DNA of 22,779 nt from Chloroflexota bacterium (lineage in GTDB: Bacteria; Chloroflexota; Dehalococcoidia; Tepidiformales; Tepidiformaceae). A program made the translations under genes and the position numbers. How positions within the stretch are numbered: the first letter of the stretch is position 1; each line of letters begins with the position of its first letter. The DNA is taken from the NCBI GenBank assembly GCA_021823905.1, contig JAKALX010000007.1:1-22779 (forward strand), written 5' to 3'. The notes beneath the pieces were generated by a model that was not told the origin of the DNA, made no database searches, and was given only the letters and a program-made list of their open reading frames with translations. Below, piece after piece: positions 6,218 to 13,001 of the stretch.

Positions 6218-7903
6218 CTATTTGTTGATCCAGACGTTCTTGTTCATCGCGTACTGGATGTTGGTCGCCTGACCGGCCGGGTAGTTCATGATGTGCGGAC
6301 GGATGACGTACTCGTTCCGGATGCCGAAGAAATTGAAGAAGGCCGGGTCCTTCTTGTAGACGAGGCGCTGGACATCCTGGTAGGCCATTGCCCGCGCCTT
6401 CGCGTCGATCGTGGCCGCGGCCTTGTCGAGCGCGGCGTCCACCTCGCGGTCCGAGAAGCCGGTGTCGAACCTGTTGTTGCCGGTGATTCCGCCGGTTCGA
6501 TACCAGGTGACGGCAAGGTCGGGCGTCACATACTGCTGGTTGAGCGAAAGGCTGGCCGTCAGGGTTGAACCGAGGTATTGCCCGTACCACGTGCCCGCGT
6601 CGAGCGGCTCCGCTTTGGCCGTGACCCCCGCGGCCTGCATCTGGCGGACGAAGATGGTCACGTAGTCCGCCACGTTGCTGGAAGTCGGGTGCTGGAACTT
6701 GAACTCGGTGACGCCCGCCTGCTGGAACAGCGCTTTCGCACCCGCCACGTCGAACGGTTGCAGTTTCGCCAGCTCGTCTTTCGGGAGCGCTTCGCTCTTG
6801 AACGCGTACGTGATCGGGCCGATCGGCTCGCCGACGCCGTGGCCGATGATGTCGATGTACTCCTGGCGGTTGGTGGCCATGTTGACGGCGCGTCGCACAC
6901 GGCCGTCGTCCCACGGCTTTTGCTTCATGTTCATCCAGAACGAGTTGTAGCTGAGACCAGGATCCGAGTAGCGGATGAGACCCTTTTCGGCGCTCACCAG
7001 TTGCGCTGCTTCGTCGGCGTTCTGGGGCGCGTAGGAATCGGTCTGGCCCGCCTGGAATGCCGAACGCCAGGTGACCAGGTCGGAGAACTGTTTCACCACC
7101 ATGGCGCCAAGGTAGGGCTTGCCCGTGTCCCAGTAGTTGGGATTGGGCTCCATGCGCTCGATTTGGCCCTCGGTCAGCTCCTTTATCACATAGGCGCCTC
7201 CACCGACGGCGTCCGCCTTCATCATGTCCGCCCCCTTCGCGATCCACTCCCTCGGCACGATCGGGCAGTAGAGATTGTGGCTGATCACGTTCTCGGTGAA
7301 GGCGTACGGCTTCTTGGTCACGAGGCGGAACGTCTGCTTGTCGGGCGCGTCCCACTTGTCGAAATACTGGCTGAACGGCGCGTACGCGTTTGTGCCGTTC
7401 GCTTTGGTGGCGATGTAGTCGAAGCTCGCCTTGACGTCGTCCGCGTCGAGCGGGCGCTCCGGGATGCCGTACTTGTTCGGGGCGATCTTCGCGTCGGCGC
7501 GGAGATTGAACGTCCAGGTGACCTGGTCCACCTGGGCCTGGTGTTTCGTCGCCAGGTCATAGAGGTAGCCGGTCTCGGGGTTGAGCAGGCTGTTCACGAA
7601 GAGGTAGTTGTAAGCCAGGGCGATGGGGAACACGCCGTTGTAGTTGCTGCTGAACGGGGCGACCCCGGCAATCGTTCCCGTGGCCCCGGAGTTCCAGATC
7701 CCGCCCTTCTTGGGGGTCAGCGTCGCCACGGCCGTCGGCCGGGGGGTCGAGGTGGCGTCGGCCGCTATTTTCCCGCTGCTGCCTCCCCCGCAGCCAACGA
7801 CGCCAAGACCAGCAGCACCTGCCCCGGCGGCCAGAACACCCCCCATGAAGCCCCGGCGGCTGACCCTGCCGTTGGCCCTGCGCAGCCAGTAGTTATCGTG
7901 CAT
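6218..7903 (-). CDS. Tat-exported lipoprotein, ABC substrate-binding protein (SBP_bac_5 / peptide-nickel type)
   Basis: This 561-residue protein is the extracytoplasmic solute receptor of the downstream permeases. The N-terminus has a twin-arginine motif SRRGFM (15-20), a hydrophobic Ala/Gly-rich core and a lipobox ending at Cys38 (LGVVGC), followed by a Gly/Ser linker and a Thr/Pro-rich tether. Export by the Tat route and lipid anchoring are therefore expected. The mature part shows SBP_bac_5 features: LNPETGYLYDLATK, RPLDADDVKASFDYI, WDDGRVRRAVNMATNRQEYIDIIGHG, and a C-terminal AMAYQDVQRLVYKKDPAFFNFFG segment. The ATG at 7903 is chosen because the signal peptide starts there and an AGAGGGGA ribosome site lies upstream; the frame is open for 49 more codons that look non-coding. 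The ligand cannot be inferred. Confidence 0.92.
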   Translation of the reverse strand: MHDNYWLRRANGRVSRRGFMGGVLAAGAGAAGLGVVGCGGGSSGKIAADATSTPRPTAVATLTPKKGGIWNSGATGTIAGVAPFSSNYNGVFPIALAYNYLFVNSLLNPETGYLYDLATKHQAQVDQVTWTFNLRADAKIAPNKYGIPERPLDADDVKASFDYIATKANGTNAYAPFSQYFDKWDAPDKQTFRLVTKKPYAFTENVISHNLYCPIVPREWIAKGADMMKADAVGGGAYVIKELTEGQIERMEPNPNYWDTGKPYLGAMVVKQFSDLVTWRSAFQAGQTDSYAPQNADEAAQLVSAEKGLIRYSDPGLSYNSFWMNMKQKPWDDGRVRRAVNMATNRQEYIDIIGHGVGEPIGPITYAFKSEALPKDELAKLQPFDVAGAKALFQQAGVTEFKFQHPTSSNVADYVTIFVRQMQAAGVTAKAEPLDAGTWYGQYLGSTLTASLSLNQQYVTPDLAVTWYRTGGITGNNRFDTGFSDREVDAALDKAAATIDAKARAMAYQDVQRLVYKKDPAFFNFFGIRNEYVIRPHIMNYPAGQATNIQYAMNKNVWINK

Positions 7904-8061
7904 GTTGACCCGGTCCCCTCTCTCATCTGAGGCATGTGTCCGTCCGTTCTGCGGAGGAGCGCGGCAATGGAGATGGAACGGGCTAATCGCGGGCCGCGCG
8001 TGACCCTTTCGCCGCAACGAACGTGGCCGCGGGTACGCTGATACGCTCAATCGCTTCTGGC

Positions 8062-8076
8062 TATGATTCAGATCAT
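8062..8076 (+). promoter_or_regulatory. -10-like element overlapped by a short palindrome
   Basis: TATGAT (8062-8067) resembles a -10 box in the 260-base divergent region between the ABC binding-protein gene and the DDN-family gene. It overlaps ATGAT (8063-8067) / ATCAT (8072-8076), a perfect five-base dyad with a four-base spacer that could be an operator half-site pair. No good -35 box is visible. The rest of 7904-8163 shows nothing recognisable. Confidence 0.3.
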
Positions 8077-8163
8077 GACCGAGGGAATCCCGGCCTCGCA
8101 GCAGGGGGCATTCGTCGCCGTCGCCGCCTCTCGCGTACGCTGATCGTTACAAGGAGTGCAGCA

Positions 8164-8580
8164 TTGGCCGACCAGAACGAGTTCAATCGCAAGATCATCG
8201 AGGAGTTCCGGGCAAACGGGGGCGAGACCTTCGGTCCGTTCAAAGGGCGGCCGCTCCTGCTCCTGACCACCACCGGAGCAAAGAGCGGCGAACCCCGGAC
8301 TACCCCGCTCGTCTACAGCAGAGACGGGAAGCGGATCGTCGTGATCGCTTCGATGGGCGGGGCGCCGAAGCACCCCGCATGGTTCCTCAACCTTCGGGCC
8401 AACCCCGAGGTTACCGTCGAGCTCGGAACCGAGAAGTTCCGGGCGCGAGCGTCCAGCGCCGGTGCGGAGGAACGGGATCGACTCTACGCGCAACAGGCTG
8501 CTGAAATGCCCGCGTTCAACGAGTACCAGCAGAAGACAACGCGGCGCATCCCGGTCGTCGTCCTCGAGCGGCTCGTCTGA
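8164..8580 (+). CDS. DDN-family nitroreductase (deazaflavin F420-dependent oxidoreductase type)
   Basis: The 138-residue protein matches the split-barrel fold of the deazaflavin-dependent nitroreductase family, whose members use reduced coenzyme F420 to reduce quinones or nitro compounds. Characteristic stretches are LLLLTTTGAKSGEPRTTPL (31-49), IASMGGAPKHPAWFLNL (61-77), the ANPEVTVELG strand (79-88) and the C-terminal RIPVVVLERL. The start is TTG at 8164, selected because an AAGGAG site (8151-8156) lies seven bases upstream and the family N-terminus begins there; the open frame starts 47 codons earlier with Arg-rich, non-family sequence. It implies F420 biosynthesis in the host. Some family members bind F420 without known substrate, so the reaction is unassigned. 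The gene is monocistronic and converges on the AlbA_2-type gene. Confidence 0.88.
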   Translation: MADQNEFNRKIIEEFRANGGETFGPFKGRPLLLLTTTGAKSGEPRTTPLVYSRDGKRIVVIASMGGAPKHPAWFLNLRANPEVTVELGTEKFRARASSAGAEERDRLYAQQAAEMPAFNEYQQKTTRRIPVVVLERLV

Positions 8581-8605
8581 CCGGTCGCACTACCAACAGT
8601 CCCGG

Positions 8606-8634
8606 GCGCCCCGACCCGCAGGACTCCGGGGCGC
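8606..8634. terminator. Hairpin between convergent genes
   Basis: GCGCCCCG (8606-8613) is perfectly complementary to CGGGGCGC (8627-8634) across a 13-base loop. It sits in the 67-base gap between two converging genes and could end both transcripts, including the long minus-strand operon starting near 12.6 kb. No T tract is present on either side. Confidence 0.5.
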
Positions 8635-8647
8635 TCAACGGCCGGCG

Positions 8648-9835
8648 TCAGCGAGCGCTTCCGTGACCCCGCAGGCCCGCGAGGCGGCGCTCGGTCCGTT
8701 TCGTTTGTCCGTGCCAGGTCTGGGGCTGCGGGCTTGTCACCGCGGCTGCGGCACTCGGCCTTGCCGTGCCGGCGACCAGGTCAGCGTCGAAGATTGGCCC
8801 GGCCGCACCGCAGAGGTCCACACCCACCGCCAGGCGCTCGGCTGCATCGTTGAGGTGCCGCTCCGCGAGGAACTCACGAACGAGGTCCTTCTTCGCCGGG
8901 GCCGTCGTGCCTCCAGCGACCGGGAGCCGCAGGTCGCGCACGCCTTCAAGGAAGAGCGCGCCGAGGATCGGCCCCTGGTTGGTCGTCGCGAACACCGCCG
9001 TGGCCGCCTCCGCCATCGCCGAAAGCCGCCGCGAAAGATCGGCGGGCGACAGGTAGAGATCCTGCGCGGGCCGCTTGCCTCGTTCGCCCACTGCGACGGT
9101 GCCGTTCCGTGAGACGCGAACGAAGCCGGTCACGTCGCTATCCAGGGCCACCTCGATTTCGCCTGGCCGGACACCGACATTGGCGGCCGAAAGCCCACGG
9201 TCCTTCAGGAAGCTCAGGTTCAGCAGGCTCGACTGGTTGTCCACCGTCCATCGGTAGGGCGCGTCGGTCGTAACTCGCGAGGCCAGGACGACCGCGACCG
9301 TCATGTAGTTGAAATGGCCGAATGCGAGCCGGTCGAGCATTCCTTCGACGTTGTGCTCCGCCTGCTGCCGCAGCCCTCGCTCCTTTCCGAGGAGCGAATT
9401 GAGATCCGCGCGGGTGCGCCCGTGGGACAGACCTCCCGCCGCGCGGCGGTAGATCGTCCCCCTGGACTCGACCAGCACAGGCGGTGCGGCCGACGCCTCG
9501 ACAGCCATCAAGCCGACCGCTTTGCCATCGACCTGGACGACTCTCGCCCTGGCCAGATGCCGTCCCACGGGCCCAAGATCGTCCGCGGCGCCAAGCATCC
9601 CGGACTCCGAGACGGCAGCGCCGGTGATGGCGGTGGCGCGGCCGGAGCCGTCCGTCGCCATGCCGATCACCACGAGGCCGCCGTCCGTGTTCGCCAACGA
9701 GCACGCCGCAACCGCGGCCTCATCCCTGGACCACGCCGTGAGGACGGCAAGCCGTCCGGGGTCAGGCGCCGTGCCAACAAGGGCCGCGAGATCGGCGGCC
9801 GTTATCTCCTCGATAGCTTTCTTGGTGATGCTCAT
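8648..9835 (-). CDS. AlbA_2 (Schlafen-like) domain protein, putative DNA/RNA-binding regulator
   Basis: The 395-residue protein has an N-terminal region resembling the AlbA_2/Schlafen N-terminal domain: ACSLANTDGGLVVIGMATDG (44-63), where family members have AFANTxGGxLxIGV, followed by the GTIYRRAAGGLSHGRTRADL stretch (126-145). Residues from about 150 on, with HFNYMTVAVVLASRV and a mixed alpha/beta middle, match no family I recognise. AlbA_2 proteins are often annotated as transcriptional regulators or helicases; here there is no helicase motif. The ATG at 9835 overlaps the stop of the PHP-domain gene (ATGA) and is preceded by GGGAGG. As last gene of a six-gene run, it could regulate or act with the iron-sulfur proteins upstream, which is inference only. 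The C-terminus is basic and Pro/Ala-rich. Confidence 0.7.
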   Translation of the reverse strand: MSITKKAIEEITAADLAALVGTAPDPGRLAVLTAWSRDEAAVAACSLANTDGGLVVIGMATDGSGRATAITGAAVSESGMLGAADDLGPVGRHLARARVVQVDGKAVGLMAVEASAAPPVLVESRGTIYRRAAGGLSHGRTRADLNSLLGKERGLRQQAEHNVEGMLDRLAFGHFNYMTVAVVLASRVTTDAPYRWTVDNQSSLLNLSFLKDRGLSAANVGVRPGEIEVALDSDVTGFVRVSRNGTVAVGERGKRPAQDLYLSPADLSRRLSAMAEAATAVFATTNQGPILGALFLEGVRDLRLPVAGGTTAPAKKDLVREFLAERHLNDAAERLAVGVDLCGAAGPIFDADLVAGTARPSAAAAVTSPQPQTWHGQTKRTERRLAGLRGHGSAR

Positions 9836-10566
9836 ATCTCGTGCCTCCCGTTGAGAGCGGGGTGTCCCCACCTCAAGATCCGTTCGTTGCGGATATCTGG
9901 TTTGCCTTCCGCGGCCCAATCGCTGCTCCGCATCTCGCCAGCCTTGATAGCGTCCACCAGGTCGCGTTCGGACCGAACGTGATCCGGAAAGACCGTAAAG
10001 GTCGCGCCCACCTCGAAGTATCGGTGCGTGTCACTGCCACCCGTTGTGGGCAGCTCGCGCCCGCGAGCAACCGTGCCTGCGAATGCTCGTTCGACGTCGC
10101 CGGCGATGCCGTTGTGCACCTCGACCGCGTCCACAAAGTCGAACACCCCGAGGTCGAGCGCCTGTTCCACCATCTCGAGTGCCTGGCCGTGGCCGAAGTC
10201 GGTGTTCGGCGGCTTCTCTCGTTTCCGGAAGGGATGCGCGAGCACCATCGCGCCGCCTGCCTGATCGACGATCTTCCGGAGCTCGGCCACCGTCGGGAAG
10301 CGCTGGAAGCGGCGCGGCTCGCGCACCCCGAAGACGAGGACGTGGCCGTAGTCGGACGTGTCAACCTCCATGCCGCCGAGGACGAGGAAGTTGTGCCGGT
10401 CCGCGAGTTGCTCGACCCGCTTCTGCGCCCAGGTCTGGTTGTGCTCGGTGACGCAGAGGCCGTCGAGTCCGAACGCCTTCGCCTGCTCGATGAGGACGTT
10501 CGGATCGGTATGGCTATCCCCCGAGCCCCAGCCCGTGTGGCAATGCATGTCGATGAGCAGGGCCAA
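9832..10566 (-). CDS. PHP-domain phosphoesterase-like protein
   Basis: This 244-residue protein keeps the metal-binding motifs of the PHP superfamily: HCH (His8, His10), TEHN with Glu41-His42, GMEV with Glu67, LAHPF with His111, VHN with His151, and GSDTH with Asp179 and His181. Single-domain PHP proteins hydrolyse phosphoester or phosphoanhydride bonds, for example nucleoside 3',5'-bisphosphates or histidinol phosphate; which one applies is not visible. The start is TTG at 10566, preceded by GGGAGGGG about 12 bases upstream. An in-frame ATG six codons later would lie inside the first metal motif and is less likely. The gene lies 28 bases after the small Cys-rich gene and overlaps the AlbA_2-type gene by four bases. 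Confidence 0.88.
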   Translation of the reverse strand: MALLIDMHCHTGWGSGDSHTDPNVLIEQAKAFGLDGLCVTEHNQTWAQKRVEQLADRHNFLVLGGMEVDTSDYGHVLVFGVREPRRFQRFPTVAELRKIVDQAGGAMVLAHPFRKREKPPNTDFGHGQALEMVEQALDLGVFDFVDAVEVHNGIAGDVERAFAGTVARGRELPTTGGSDTHRYFEVGATFTVFPDHVRSERDLVDAIKAGEMRSSDWAAEGKPDIRNERILRWGHPALNGRHEI

Positions 10567-10594
10567 GGTTTCGTCGTCCCCTCCCGTGTGCGGG

Positions 10595-10843
10595 CTACTC
10601 CAGATGCTGAATGAAGTCGCAGGCGTCGTCTGGCTCGGTCCGGTAGAAGCCGAGTTGGTTATGCCGAAGAGCGGCTCCCCCCGCGGTCAGGACCGCGGAC
10701 TGCAACGACTCGATCGCGTTCGTCGGTGGCTCGGGCGTCTGCTGCCTGCAGTAGCCCCAGTCGCCGAATGCGGTTTCCGGAGGGAAGACGGTCACGAAGC
10801 TGGCACACTCGGCGCAACTACCGTGGACGTGCGAATCGTGCAT
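10595..10843 (-). CDS. Small four-cysteine protein of unknown function
   Basis: This 82-residue gene starts at ATG 10843, 11 bases after the stop of the 199-residue protein. The product has a His-rich start (MHDSHVHGSC), Cys10 and Cys13 (CAEC), Cys32 in GDWGYC and Cys75 in ACDF. The CxxC...GxC pattern suggests a bound metal, either zinc or a small iron-sulfur centre, and resembles small HiPIP-like subunits that accompany some radical or redox enzymes. That resemblance is only by Cys spacing. Its tight position inside an operon of ferredoxin-type proteins supports a redox or metal role. A longer frame running to 11548 covers it, but only this last part reads as protein; the rest is the shadow of the upstream gene. 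Confidence 0.7.
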   Translation of the reverse strand: MHDSHVHGSCAECASFVTVFPPETAFGDWGYCRQQTPEPPTNAIESLQSAVLTAGGAALRHNQLGFYRTEPDDACDFIQHLE

Positions 10844-10854
10844 GGCCGGCTGCC

Positions 10855-11454
10855 CTAGGCTCCCTTCCGCCGGACGCTGAACTGGCAAAAATCTCCGTCG
10901 ATGATCGAGGCGTCCTGCGTCACTTCGACGTCGAAGCCGTTGGCGGTGAAGGCGCGCTCCGCCGCCGCCAGGCACCCCTCGCGGCACGGGAGCTGATCGG
11001 CCAGCGCGTCGCCGCACTGTTCCCGAAGGTTCTCGATCGTGTCGCAGAAGACCATCTTGTAGCCGAAGGCATTCTTCGTGTTCTCGGTGATGGGCAACGA
11101 GTAGATCGGCTGCGTGCTCAGGTAGGCGATCTCGATGAAGCGCTCGGGGATGAACGGGAACGCCATCTCGCCGGTCTTTGCCGCGGCCGCCAGGAGTGTC
11201 TCGTAGGCGCGGTCCCGGTACTGGTTGCCCAGCTCCAGCGAGCGGTCCATCCAGCGGCGGCCATAGTCGCGGAAGTGCTCCTCGGCGATCCGGCGCGCCT
11301 CCGCGGGCGCCTTCCCGGCAACCTTGGGCGCCAGTTCGGCGACCGTGTCGTGCGGATAAAATTCGTTCTTGATCCGATCGACCATCTCCTCGGCAAGGTC
11401 GAACGTGTAGTCTTTCGGCAGGACCACGCGCTGTCGTTCTCGCGTCGCGGTCAT
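10855..11454 (-). CDS. Unknown protein, possibly L-2-amino-thiazoline-4-carboxylic acid hydrolase-like
   Basis: The 199-residue protein is helical in its first half (residues 17-95, with EEHFRDYGRRWMDRSLELGNQYRDRA-type amphipathic stretches). Its Cys-containing second half has Cys137, Cys147, Cys157, Cys161 and Cys190. The C-terminus, a strand pair followed by IDGDFCQFSVR, resembles the G-D-x-C-x-F ending of ATC-hydrolase-like and V4R-like families, which is why I suggest that group; the match is weak. The ATG at 11454 overlaps the stop of the 90-residue ferredoxin (ATGA). Translation coupling to a ferredoxin suggests a redox partner or an enzyme that receives electrons. I do not recognise a catalytic motif. 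Confidence 0.7.
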   Translation of the reverse strand: MTATRERQRVVLPKDYTFDLAEEMVDRIKNEFYPHDTVAELAPKVAGKAPAEARRIAEEHFRDYGRRWMDRSLELGNQYRDRAYETLLAAAAKTGEMAFPFIPERFIEIAYLSTQPIYSLPITENTKNAFGYKMVFCDTIENLREQCGDALADQLPCREGCLAAAERAFTANGFDVEVTQDASIIDGDFCQFSVRRKGA

Positions 11455-11723
11455 AGCTGTCCTCCCGTGGGCATCTCGACGGTGAGCGCGCCTTCCGGGC
11501 AGGCGTCCACGCAGCGGTTGCAGGCGCTGCACTTGTCGCGATAAACAACGACGAGCCGGTAGTTGCCGGGTTCGTGCTTGTCGGTCTCCTCCATGCGCAC
11601 CATCTTCGTTTCGTGCACGCTGAAGACGGCCGTGGGGCAGATTTGCAGGCAACGCTTGCACGCGAACGGCGTCGTGCAGCGCTGCTGGTCGATCTTGATG
11701 CGGGGCGCGATCACGGGATACAT
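11451..11723 (-). CDS. 2[4Fe-4S] ferredoxin-type protein
   Basis: A 90-residue electron carrier with two cluster motifs. The second is canonical: CSACNRCVDACP (Cys65, 68, 71, 75). The first is unusual: Cys16 is followed by five residues before Cys22, then Cys25 and Cys29-Pro, so the usual CxxCxxCxxxCP has become C-x5-C-x2-C-x3-CP. An extended loop with charged residues (44-54) lies between the clusters. The ATG at 11723 is chosen over an upstream in-frame ATG because it follows the stop of the upstream iron-sulfur gene by four bases. It probably passes electrons between the 283-residue protein and the downstream gene products. Confidence 0.88.
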   Translation of the reverse strand: MYPVIAPRIKIDQQRCTTPFACKRCLQICPTAVFSVHETKMVRMEETDKHEPGNYRLVVVYRDKCSACNRCVDACPEGALTVEMPTGGQL

Positions 11724-11727
11724 GCGG

Positions 11728-12579
11728 TCACCACACCTTCGCCAGGCCAGGGATCTTCTTGCGATCGAGATAGGAGATCGCGTCGCGCGGGCAGGCGGTC
11801 TCGCAGAGGCCACAGCCGAAACATTCGAACTGGTCGATGTGCGCCTTCTCCATCGTCGCCTCGAACTTCAGGGCGTTGTAGTGGCAGCGACCGAGGCAGT
11901 CGCCACAGCCGTTGCACTTGTCCCAGTCGACGAAGCAGACGTACTCGCCTTTGACGAGCTGGGCATAGAGGCCGTAGTCGATGCGCTGGCGGATGGGGCC
12001 GCAGTCGGGGTAGTCGCAGTTGCAGAGGCCGCCGACGAAGTCGCCGCCCTCCTGCATGAGCATGTGCATCATGCCCTTCGTGTCCCAGTACTCGACCCAT
12101 TCCTTGGCCTGCTTGGTCGAAAGGAACTCGACGCCGCCGCGGTAGCGCTCGGGCCATCGTTCCCACTTGAGCATCCCGGTGCCCAGCCCCATGCAGCTGT
12201 ACTCGCTCAGGCTGCATTCCTCGCAGGCGCGTGTGCCCTTCCGGCAGATGCACATCATCGCGGCGACCGGCATGCCCATGTCGAGAACGTCCATTACCTC
12301 GTGCAGCGGGACGACCTGGGCGCCCGGGCGCATGAGCGCCCGCTTGTTCATTTCGGCGATGATGCCGTTGAACGTCTCCAGCTCGCCGTTCGCCTTCGCC
12401 TCGACGGCCCGTGCGAAGGCCGACCCCGCATTTTCGCTGGCGCCGGCGTTGGCGCTGTTGCCAAGCTGGGTCGTCGGGCCCTTGCCGGGCTCCCGCAACT
12501 TGTACATCCGGTTGCTGTAGTTCTTGGGATTCAGATACCAGGTGCCGCCTCCACCAAGGCTGTCACACATTCGGCACAT
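11728..12579 (-). CDS. Multi-cluster iron-sulfur protein with C-terminal 2[4Fe-4S] domain
   Basis: First gene of the six-gene run, 283 residues. The C-terminal domain has two ferredoxin-type motifs: Cys222, 225, 228, 232 (CNGCGDCLGRC) and Cys253, 256, 259, 263 (CFGCGLCETACP). Upstream is another set of cysteines: Cys2 and Cys5 at the start, then Cys110, Cys112, Cys119, Cys122, Cys129, and Cys186, Cys188, Cys193 (CNCDYPDC). The CIC and CNC patterns suggest one or two extra metal or iron-sulfur sites. It has no signal peptide and is likely cytoplasmic. The first 34 codons of the open frame look non-coding, so the start is ATG 12579, whose product opens MCRMCDSLGGGG. A dehydrogenase or reductase subunit is probable; the catalytic partner is not obvious. 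Confidence 0.85.
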   Translation of the reverse strand: MCRMCDSLGGGGTWYLNPKNYSNRMYKLREPGKGPTTQLGNSANAGASENAGSAFARAVEAKANGELETFNGIIAEMNKRALMRPGAQVVPLHEVMDVLDMGMPVAAMMCICRKGTRACEECSLSEYSCMGLGTGMLKWERWPERYRGGVEFLSTKQAKEWVEYWDTKGMMHMLMQEGGDFVGGLCNCDYPDCGPIRQRIDYGLYAQLVKGEYVCFVDWDKCNGCGDCLGRCHYNALKFEATMEKAHIDQFECFGCGLCETACPRDAISYLDRKKIPGLAKVW

Positions 12580-12655
12580 CGACGATCTCCTCTCTGGGCC
12601 AGGGCTGCCCGGTCCCGGCCGCGACGCCTGTGGCGCCGCGGCGATCCTTTGGACA

Positions 12656-12678
12656 TTTATACGCTGGCGTACCAGTGT
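12656..12678 (-). promoter_or_regulatory. Putative promoter -10 with adjoining dyad for the iron-sulfur operon
   Basis: On the minus strand TATAAA (12661-12656) lies about 80 bases upstream of the first gene of the operon. Directly upstream and touching it is an imperfect dyad: ACACTGG (12678-12672) and CCAGCGT (12667-12661), six of seven pairs, four-base spacer. A dyad against the -10 is a plausible repressor or activator site. The -35 is not clear. The rest of 12580-12863 shows no gene. Confidence 0.4.
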
Positions 12679-12863
12679 CATTCATTCGTGCTACCATCCA
12701 GCGGTCGGATGCCAGCACCTATTCGCCAACGCAGTCGCAACAAATATCACGCGATGGGTTAGGCTCTCACTCTCGCCGCAACGGGCTCGCACGATCCGGT
12801 GCGGAAACCTCGCCGCTCCTCGTCCAGCTACGGACCGTTGGAGGCGGAGGCAGGCGTTTTGCC

Positions 12864-12940
12864 TGGCACCCCCGGCAGGATTCGAACCTGCGGCCGATCG
12901 CTTAGAAGGCGAACGCTCTAGTCCTCTGAGCTACGGGGGC
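12864..12940 (-). tRNA. tRNA-Arg (anticodon TCT)
   Basis: A full cloverleaf is visible on the minus strand. Acceptor stem GCCCCCG pairs with CGGGGGT (G-U at the end); D-arm is GCTC/GAGC; anticodon arm has loop CTTCTAA with anticodon TCT at 12906-12904; T-arm is GCAGG TTCGAAT CCTGC. The discriminator is G and CCA is encoded (12866-12864). It reads AGA codons. The first anticodon-stem pair is a T-T mismatch, which is tolerated in some tRNAs. Confidence 0.95.
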
Positions 12941-12951
12941 GCACCTCGGCA

Positions 12952-12957
12952 ATTGTA
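12952..12957 (-). promoter_or_regulatory. -10 box upstream of tRNA-Arg
   Basis: TACAAT on the minus strand, 11 bases before the mature 5' end of the tRNA, fits a -10 element for a short-leader tRNA transcript. A matching -35 is not evident. A CAGGG/CCCTG dyad (12961-12974) lies just upstream and could be the 3' end of the phosphotriesterase transcript. Confidence 0.4.
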
Positions 12958-13001
12958 GCGCAGGGTCACCCCTGCCCCGAAGTCTGAAAGGCGGCCGCCG
13001 T

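Noticed and set aside
6578..7930. 450-residue plus-strand frame over the ABC binding protein
   Set aside because: Antisense shadow of the substrate-binding protein, which has a complete signal peptide and family motifs on the other strand.
10595..11548. Single 317-residue gene on the minus strand
   Set aside because: Most of the frame is Arg/Gly/Pro-rich shadow of the 199-residue gene. Only the last 82 residues, from ATG 10843, read as protein, and they follow that gene's stop directly.
12849..12867. Possible terminator after tRNA-Arg (CAGGC/GCCTG)
   Set aside because: The stem would include the encoded CCA end and is only five pairs with no T tract, so it would compete with the tRNA itself.
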